Source: Flavobacterium humi (GTDB taxonomy: Bacteria > Bacteroidota > Bacteroidia > Flavobacteriales > Flavobacteriaceae). Taken from it: 64,000 nucleotides of DNA. The stretch covers positions 376,234-440,233 of the forward strand of contig NZ_SRLH01000001.1 in NCBI RefSeq assembly GCF_004745595.1, read 5' to 3'. Each line of letters begins with the position of its first letter. Position 1 is the first letter of the stretch. Below the pieces are notes generated by a model. The model was not told the origin of the DNA. It was given only the letters and a program-made list of their open reading frames with translations, and ran no database searches. This document shows positions 58,692 through 64,000 of the stretch, one piece after another. Position numbers and translations under genes: made by a program.

Positions 58692-59180
58692 TTATTTTTT
58701 TTCAACAGATTCGGATTCAGCCGAATGATTAGCATTTACTGGGTTTTTCCTGATTTCCGTATGACGGATTTCACCGCCGGAAGTGCCTACTGATTTAGAC
58801 AATACTACTGAAACAAGCGACAAAACCACGGCTAAATAAGCCATGAAATTGGCTTTGGAATGCCTTTTCCCGTTCAGGTATAAACCGAAAATGGAAACGA
58901 TTCCTAAAGCGTATAACACTTTCATAAAACCTTCTGCCAGTTCTTCATGTTCATGGATCAAATCATGCGAAATACCTAAATTTTCAACAATATCTTCTGC
59001 TTTTTCACCAGTAAACATGGAGATTTTGCCCATAATCATGCAAATAATAAAAATAGTATATGCCGTGTTGATCAGAGGCGTGTTTTTCCTGATGATCCCA
59101 TAAAGCAAAATACCAAAACCAAAAAATAATCCGATAATTGGGAAGTGGTTTACCACCATGTGCAAATGCGCGTCGTTCAT
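58692..59180 (-). CDS. DUF2231-like small membrane protein
   Basis: 162 residues with four TM helices (about 10-27, 36-55, 85-103, 112-130) and the N-terminal signature 'NDAHLHMVVNHFPIIGLFFG' seen in DUF2231-type proteins, where the His residues may hold heme or metal. The C-terminal tail is polar. Follows the histidine kinase by 28 bp, so it is probably the third gene of that operon. Function unknown. Confidence 0.82.
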   Translation of the reverse strand: MNDAHLHMVVNHFPIIGLFFGFGILLYGIIRKNTPLINTAYTIFIICMIMGKISMFTGEKAEDIVENLGISHDLIHEHEELAEGFMKVLYALGIVSIFGLYLNGKRHSKANFMAYLAVVLSLVSVVLSKSVGTSGGEIRHTEIRKNPVNANHSAESESVEKK

Positions 59181-59208
59181 ACGTTTGTTTTTTATAAATG
59201 TAATACTT

Positions 59209-60585
59209 TTATTTGAAAGTAAGCTGTACTATGGTATCCTGGTTGATTTGACTGTTGATTTCAATGTCGATTTTTAGTAACCCGCAAAGCCTCTCGACAA
59301 TTGACAATCCTAGCCCGGTGCCTTTTATTCCGTGTTTTTTTGTCAAATCGGAACGAAAGAAAGGATTGAATATCTTATCCAGTTCTTCTTCAGGAATGCC
59401 TATCCCCGAATTCAGGACCTGCACTATGATTTTTTTTCCGTTTTGCACGAGAGATATAGATAAAGTGCCGCCCTCATGGCTGTATTTTAAGGCATTAGAT
59501 ATTAAATTGGAAAAGATAATGGCTACCATATCATAATCGGATGTAACATGGAAATCCGCTTCAAAAAAAGTTTTACACTTGATTCCCAATTGATTTGATT
59601 CTTCCGAATAACGGGCCAAAACATCCAGTATCAAAGCATTCAAATATACTGGTTCCTGTTTTATGTTTTGTTTCTGGTTTTCAAAACGGGCCAATAATAA
59701 CAATTCGTCTACTAATATATTCAAGCGGTCAACTTCTGTGATGCAGAATTTTATTTTTTCTTCATATTCTTCTTTTACACGAGTTTTACGTATCAGAACC
59801 TCAAGTGTACCTTTAATTGAAGTTAAAGGAGTCCGAAGCTCATGAGAAGCATCAGATGTAAATTGTTTTTCTCTTTCAACTGCATTTTCAATCCGGTCCA
59901 AAAGACTGTTGATATTCCTGGAAAGTTGATGGAGCTCGTCTTTATTCTGCGGCAGCGAAATCCTGTATTTCAGGTTATCCGGTGTAATTAAATTGGAGGT
60001 TTCTATAATCGAATTTACCGGTTTTATACTTCTTCCGGCAATAAACCGGGCAAAAAAGAACAATATCAGAAGTACGATCGGATATAAAATAAACAACACC
60101 CGGCTCAAATTGTTCAGCACTGAAGTCGCATCTTCCAAAGACATTGCGATGAGCAGGTATGCTTTGACTTCTCCTTTTATAAAAATAGGAACCTGCGCCT
60201 GGCGGATGATTTGTTCTTTAAATTTTGTCGTGTAGAATATTTCCGAAGTTTTTTTGTCCAGGCTTAAATTATGTTCTTTAAGATTGGGCGATTTTTCGAT
60301 GGAAGCTCCTTTTGTATCGGTAATCTGAACAAATACCGGATCAATATTGATTTCCTTATGTTCCCTTTCTTCCCATTCTTTTTCGTTAATCCAGACAATT
60401 TTCTCTTCATCGAATTTCATTTCCTTGAAATGATTGTCAATTTCATGCCTGATATCCGCATTGACATCATTGAAAACGCTCCATCGCACAATAGCGTATA
60501 TAACTACGAAAACAAACCCAACCAACAAGGCTGTTGAGATTATATAGTGCAAGGCAATCCTGTTTTTAAATGAAAACTGCGGCAT
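59209..60585 (-). CDS. Sensor histidine kinase
   Basis: 458 residues. TM1 at about 11-33, periplasmic sensor of about 125 residues, TM2 at about 162-183, HAMP-like linker ('RSIKPVNSIIETSNLITPDN'), HisKA with phospho-acceptor His248 ('FTSDASHELRTPLTSIKGT') and HATPase with N box 'IFSNLISNALKYSHEGG', G1 'NSGIGIPEEELDKIFNPFFR' and G2 'GIKGTGLGLSIVERL'. Cognate to the response regulator encoded 2 bp upstream. Architecture resembles heavy-metal or envelope-stress sensors; ligand unknown. Confidence 0.95.
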   Translation of the reverse strand: MPQFSFKNRIALHYIISTALLVGFVFVVIYAIVRWSVFNDVNADIRHEIDNHFKEMKFDEEKIVWINEKEWEEREHKEINIDPVFVQITDTKGASIEKSPNLKEHNLSLDKKTSEIFYTTKFKEQIIRQAQVPIFIKGEVKAYLLIAMSLEDATSVLNNLSRVLFILYPIVLLILFFFARFIAGRSIKPVNSIIETSNLITPDNLKYRISLPQNKDELHQLSRNINSLLDRIENAVEREKQFTSDASHELRTPLTSIKGTLEVLIRKTRVKEEYEEKIKFCITEVDRLNILVDELLLLARFENQKQNIKQEPVYLNALILDVLARYSEESNQLGIKCKTFFEADFHVTSDYDMVAIIFSNLISNALKYSHEGGTLSISLVQNGKKIIVQVLNSGIGIPEEELDKIFNPFFRSDLTKKHGIKGTGLGLSIVERLCGLLKIDIEINSQINQDTIVQLTFK

Positions 60586-60587
60586 AA

Positions 60588-61256
60588 TTAGTGAGTATCA
60601 TCCGCCATGTAGCCTACTCCGCGGATTGTTTTGATAAATTCTTCTTCTTTATTGATTTTCAGTTTTTTACGGATGGCATTCATAAAAACATCAATTACTC
60701 CCGTATCGTATTCGAAATGGATACCCCAAACATTTTCGATGATTTCGTTCCGGGTGCAGACCCTTCCTTTGTTTTCGATCAGGTATTGCAGCAAATCGAA
60801 TTCCCTTTGGGTAAAATTCACCTCCTGGCCGCCGGCTAAAACGGAATGTTTCAGCAGATTTATCTCAATATTGCCCAAAGTAATTATTTTAGCTGTTCCC
60901 TCATTTCGAAAATGGATCTTGATGCGCTCCAGGAGTTCTTCAAAGCTAAACGGTTTTTTTATATAATCATTCGCCCCAGATTTTAAACCTTCAATAGTTT
61001 CCTGGATCGTGTCTTTTGCCGTAAGAAATAGTATGGGTGTTTTCTTGTCTTTTTCCCTGATTTTTTTGCAAACCTCAATCCCGGTAAGCTTTGGCAGCAT
61101 CCAATCGAGCAGGATCAGTTCCGGTTTTTGCTTTTTGGCCAACGCAATTCCCTGTAATCCGTCTGTTGCAACCGATGTTTCATACCCTTGTTCTTCAAGT
61201 CCTTGCTTCAAAAAGTTGGAAATCCCGGTTTCATCTTCAATAATTAAGATACGCAT
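60588..61256 (-). CDS. OmpR/PhoB-type response regulator
   Basis: 222 residues. Receiver with acidic pocket 'IIEDE', phospho-acceptor Asp51 ('LILLDWMLPKLTG') and Lys in 'DYIKKPFSFEELL'. C-terminal winged helix of the OmpR/PhoB family ('VNFTQREFDLLQYLIENKGR', 'DTGVIDVFMNAIRKKL', 'IKTIRGVGYM'). First gene of the two-component operon. The tandem CTTAAG repeat in front of it has the 11-bp period of OmpR-family sites. Confidence 0.95.
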   Translation of the reverse strand: MRILIIEDETGISNFLKQGLEEQGYETSVATDGLQGIALAKKQKPELILLDWMLPKLTGIEVCKKIREKDKKTPILFLTAKDTIQETIEGLKSGANDYIKKPFSFEELLERIKIHFRNEGTAKIITLGNIEINLLKHSVLAGGQEVNFTQREFDLLQYLIENKGRVCTRNEIIENVWGIHFEYDTGVIDVFMNAIRKKLKINKEEEFIKTIRGVGYMADDTH

Positions 61257-61294
61257 GGTTTGTTTCAGGTTTAATCAAATGGTTTGCTGTAGTA

Positions 61295-61353
61295 CAAATA
61301 TACTCTTCTTAAGCAAAACTTAAGTTTTTTATGTTTTTGATTTTATAGGTTTG
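61295..61353. promoter_or_regulatory. Divergent promoters with CTTAAG-N5-CTTAAG repeat
   Basis: Minus-strand TATATTTG (61295-61302) serves the response regulator, and plus-strand TAGGTTTG (61346-61353) serves the sulfatase gene; both are exact TAnnTTTG. Between them CTTAAG occurs at 61308-61313 and 61319-61324, 11 bp apart with a CAAAA spacer, the period typical of OmpR/PhoB-family sites. It is centred near -44 of the plus promoter and overlaps the -33 region of the minus promoter. Confidence 0.65.
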
Positions 61354-61370
61354 TTCACATTATTTTTACA

Positions 61371-63458
61371 ATGAAAGCCCTGAATAAAACCACTCCTTTT
61401 TTGTATTTGCTTCTTTTTTACGGAGTTACAAATACTATTCTGAGATTGACGCTTCTTTTCAATCCTATAACGCAAACCAATTTCTCCTTTTTGGACCTGG
61501 TCAAGATTTTTGGGTTGGGAATCATTTCCGATGGGTTTGTTTTCCTGTTGGCCGGAAGCATTTTGTGGCTCTACCTGCTCTTTTTATCCAATGAAAAATT
61601 CAGCAAACCATGGGGCTATATCATTTTCGGTATTTTAGCAGGATTGTTGGTATATGTATCCTTTTTCAATACGATACTCAATGAATATGGCGGCGTTTTG
61701 CCTGAAATCGGGATGAGTTTCATTGGGCTGAAAACCGTTTTATTCGGATTATTGCTTTTTTTGCCGAAATACCGCAATCCTATCCGGTTAGGCTTGTATT
61801 CCATTACTATTTTCATTTTTGTTTTGGCCATCATCCAGAATGCCGTCAGCGAATACTTTTTCTGGAATGAATTTGGGGTAAAATACAATTTCATTGCTGT
61901 TGATTACCTGGTATATACCAATACCGTAATTGGCAATATCATAGAATCTTATCCTGTGCTTCCTTTGTTTTTAGCTATTGGGACGCTTTCATTCTTGACC
62001 ACTTTTTATATTGTTAAAAAAACCCGGGCATATTTGGAAAACCTTCCGGATTTTGTAACCAAAGTAAAAATTACCGCTGCTTATGGAGTTTTGTTACTGA
62101 TTTCACTGCTGGCAATTCCTGCATTGGCTTCCACCGAAAACTCTCAAAATATCTTTAAGGACGAACTACAGGCAAACGGTATTTATAAATTTTACCTGGC
62201 CTTTAAAAACAGTGAACTTGATTATTTCAAATTTTACAAAACATTGCCCGAAAGAGATGCTTTTGCGCTTTTAAAACAGGAAATGCCGGGAATTTCCAAC
62301 AATTCTTCTGCACGGCAAATTACATCCGACGGAAAAGAAAACCATAAAAACGTCGTCCTGATCACGGTGGAAAGTTTGAGCGCAGATTTTCTAAAAACAT
62401 ACGGAAATGACCAGGAAATTACCCCTTTTTTAGATTCCCTGGCCACAAAAAGCTTGGTATTTACTGATTTATACGCTACCGGAAACCGGACAGTAAGAGG
62501 TTTGGAAGCCGTTACATTGTCTATTCCGCCAACAGCCGGTGAGAGTGTCGTGAAAAGAAAAGACAATAAAAATAAGTTTTCAACCGGGAGCGTTTTCAAG
62601 CAAAAAGGCTACAATGTCAAATTTCTGTATGGAGGTGATGCTTTTTTTGACAATATGGAGGATTTTTTCAGCGGAAACAACTATGATATCATCGATAAAA
62701 AGAGATTTTTGCCCAGCGAGATTACTTTTCAGAATGTTTGGGGCGTTTGCGATGAGAACCTTTTCGATAAAGCCATTACTGTTATGAACGAAGAATCGAA
62801 AGAGAATAAGCCTTTCTTCAACCATATCATGACTGTCAGCAATCATAGGCCTTACACCTATCCTGAAAACAGGATTGATATCCCGGCCGATGCAAAATCC
62901 CGTGAAGGCGGCGTCAAATATACAGACTTTGCCATCAGGAGATTTTTTGAAAAGGCAAAAAAACAGCCCTGGTTTTCCAATACCGTTTTTGTTATCCTGG
63001 CGGATCATTGCGCTTCGAGTTCCGGAAAAACAGAATTGCCAATGGAAAAATACCATATTCCGGCGATGGTTTTCGCTCCGGGCTTCGTAAAACCTGAAAA
63101 ATTCAACACCTTGATGTCCCAAATTGATGTGATGCCAACGGTCATAGCCTTGCTGCATTTTCAGTACCAAAGCAAATTTTATGGACAGGATGTATTCCAG
63201 GCAAATTATAAACCAAGAGCGTTTATTGCCACGTATCAGGATTTAGGTTTTGTGAAAGACAATATTTTGACCGTCATTTCGCCAAAGCAGAAAATAAAAC
63301 AATTTGACCTTATTGCTTCTTCCAAAAACACAGCGGCGCCAATACATTACGAAGAAAAACCCCGTAAAGAGCTAAACCAGGATTTGGTCAATCAAACGAT
63401 TTCCTTTTACCAAAGCACATCGGAGATCTTAAAAACGAATAAATACCAAAAACTCTGA
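61371..63458 (+). CDS. LTA-synthase-type membrane sulfatase family protein
   Basis: 695 residues. Five or so TM helices fill the first 250 residues, then an extracytoplasmic sulfatase-fold domain: metal/start motif 'VVLITVESLSADFLKTYG' (Glu), catalytic Thr near 373 in 'GNRTVRGLEAV', 'YNVKFLYGGDAFFDNMEDFF', and 'VFVILADHCASSSGK' (Asp-His metal ligands). Gram-positive relatives transfer glycerol phosphate; in Bacteroidota homologues the product is unknown, perhaps a phosphoglycerol or phosphoethanolamine modification of an envelope glycan or lipid. Divergent from, and sharing a regulatory repeat with, a two-component system. Confidence 0.92.
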   Translation: MKALNKTTPFLYLLLFYGVTNTILRLTLLFNPITQTNFSFLDLVKIFGLGIISDGFVFLLAGSILWLYLLFLSNEKFSKPWGYIIFGILAGLLVYVSFFNTILNEYGGVLPEIGMSFIGLKTVLFGLLLFLPKYRNPIRLGLYSITIFIFVLAIIQNAVSEYFFWNEFGVKYNFIAVDYLVYTNTVIGNIIESYPVLPLFLAIGTLSFLTTFYIVKKTRAYLENLPDFVTKVKITAAYGVLLLISLLAIPALASTENSQNIFKDELQANGIYKFYLAFKNSELDYFKFYKTLPERDAFALLKQEMPGISNNSSARQITSDGKENHKNVVLITVESLSADFLKTYGNDQEITPFLDSLATKSLVFTDLYATGNRTVRGLEAVTLSIPPTAGESVVKRKDNKNKFSTGSVFKQKGYNVKFLYGGDAFFDNMEDFFSGNNYDIIDKKRFLPSEITFQNVWGVCDENLFDKAITVMNEESKENKPFFNHIMTVSNHRPYTYPENRIDIPADAKSREGGVKYTDFAIRRFFEKAKKQPWFSNTVFVILADHCASSSGKTELPMEKYHIPAMVFAPGFVKPEKFNTLMSQIDVMPTVIALLHFQYQSKFYGQDVFQANYKPRAFIATYQDLGFVKDNILTVISPKQKIKQFDLIASSKNTAAPIHYEEKPRKELNQDLVNQTISFYQSTSEILKTNKYQKL

Positions 63459-63461
63459 TGC

Positions 63462-64000
63462 TTAAAGCAATCCGTTGTATTTTCGGATAAACCATTCGGC
63501 AGCAAACAATATAGCTAAAAAGAGTAAGATCCAAACCCAATCCAGCAACGGAGATTTTGTGGTAATGGCTTTTTGTACAGGAAGATATGTTTCGTTTTTC
63601 AATAGAAAATCTATCAGTTTGTCTACCTGATGCGGATAATAAACAACACCATTGGTATTGCTTGCCACTTGTTTTAGTCTTGGCACGTCCGGATTCACGA
63701 ACTGTTTTTCAATCTCGAAATCCAACACTTCAAAGCTACTGGTGTAAGAGGTTTTGCTGTTGTTTTCTTTTACGGTAAAACTATAATTACCAGCACTTAA
63801 ACCTTCAATATTCACTTTGTACTCGGCATTTCCTTTTAAGAAATCGAAAATTTTGGTTTCGTTTGTTTTCTTGTTTTTCAGATGGATGGTCAAGCGGGCG
63901 TTTTCGTCAAATTCAAAGTTTTTGTTGAAATATTGAGCAGAAATTTCAATGGTTTCCCCGGAATTATAAAAACTTTCATTGGAAACGATTAATGACTTTT
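63462..64000 (-). CDS. C-terminal part of a membrane-anchored protein with Ig-like domain
   Basis: The frame is open to the right edge, so only the last 179 codons are visible; the TTG at 63893 is internal. Visible part: a beta-sandwich segment with 'GETIEISAQYFNKNFEFDEN' and 'LSAGNYSFTVKENNSKTSYT', then 'VNPDVPRLKQVASNTNGVVY', then a C-terminal TM helix 'LLDWVWILLFLAILFAAEWF' ending RKYNGLL. This tail is familiar from flavobacterial VWA-domain/BatA-like membrane proteins (from memory). It ends 3 bp from the convergent sulfatase gene. Function unknown. Confidence 0.78.
   Translation of the reverse strand, partial: KSLIVSNESFYNSGETIEISAQYFNKNFEFDENARLTIHLKNKKTNETKIFDFLKGNAEYKVNIEGLSAGNYSFTVKENNSKTSYTSSFEVLDFEIEKQFVNPDVPRLKQVASNTNGVVYYPHQVDKLIDFLLKNETYLPVQKAITTKSPLLDWVWILLFLAILFAAEWFIRKYNGLL

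Overview
The window is a chromosomal stretch from a member of the Bacteroidota, most probably Flavobacterium or a close Flavobacteriaceae relative. Several things in the sequence support this. DNA is AT-rich with sparse Shine-Dalgarno sites. Many genes are preceded by the Bacteroidota -7 element TAnnTTTG. Two secreted proteins end in type IX secretion (T9SS) sorting domains, and one lipoprotein has a C-x-K-D-D surface-export signal. The gene families (DUF294 with exonuclease, LytTR propeller regulators, TonB receptor, SUI1 with nucleoside phosphorylase) are typical of flavobacteria. I saw no rRNA, tRNA, CRISPR array, transposase or phage gene.

Layout. 0-12 kb is mostly housekeeping: the end of a TonB-dependent receptor, a DCC-family thiol protein and MutS2, uracil-DNA glycosylase, a six-gene minus-strand run (SUI1, nucleoside phosphorylase, VOC, acetyltransferase, a periplasmic-binding-like protein, a transglutaminase-like membrane protein), a 2OG-Fe(II)/IPNS-like oxygenase and a fused E1 alpha/beta 2-oxoacid dehydrogenase. 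12-16 kb has a one-component membrane LytTR regulator divergent from a T9SS-secreted protein, with repeats between them. 16.3-19.7 kb is an accessory patch of small single-gene units: a double-glycine-leader peptide gene, an HTH regulator behind a 40-bp-phased operator array, a homologue of the Rhodococcus equi VapA virulence protein family, a predicted surface beta-trefoil-like lipoprotein and an orphan ExbD-like protein. 19.8-26.1 kb has a large secreted repeat protein and a Crp/Fnr regulator followed by a six-gene operon (YHS, DoxX-like, DinB, NRDE, ATP-grasp, LysE). The regulator and the operon share an almost identical 16-bp box at the same promoter position.

26.1-39.3 kb is a minus-strand catabolic run. 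Together the genes encode a plausible route for a 2-substituted benzoate (salicylate or anthranilate type). The steps are aryl-CoA ligase, fused flavin monooxygenase/OYE reductase with a flavin reductase, hotdog thioesterase, gentisate-1,2-dioxygenase-like ring cleavage, FAH-family hydrolase and maleate cis-trans isomerase, giving pyruvate plus fumarate. A nitrilase, an FMN-glutamate synthase-like protein, a VOC protein, an AlkZ-like winged-helix protein, an AraC-type regulator and an SDR lie in the same run. 39.4-52 kb has acetyl-CoA synthetase, a second T9SS protein, a cNMP/CBS/DUF294 protein with its exonuclease partner, a helicase and small conserved genes.

51.4-58.7 kb is a complete histidine operon (hisGDCB-H-A-F-IE) preceded by a classical attenuator: a 17-codon leader peptide with four consecutive His codons, then a rho-independent terminator. 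58.7-64 kb has an OmpR-type response regulator, histidine kinase and DUF2231-like membrane protein, divergent from an LTA-synthase-type sulfatase across a shared CTTAAG-N5-CTTAAG repeat, then the end of a membrane protein cut by the right edge.

The best candidates for something undescribed are the VapA-like locus with its phased operators, the nearby GG-leader peptide, the complete aryl-CoA/gentisate-type cluster with its unusual passengers, and the Crp box shared by the YHS-NRDE-ATP-grasp operon.
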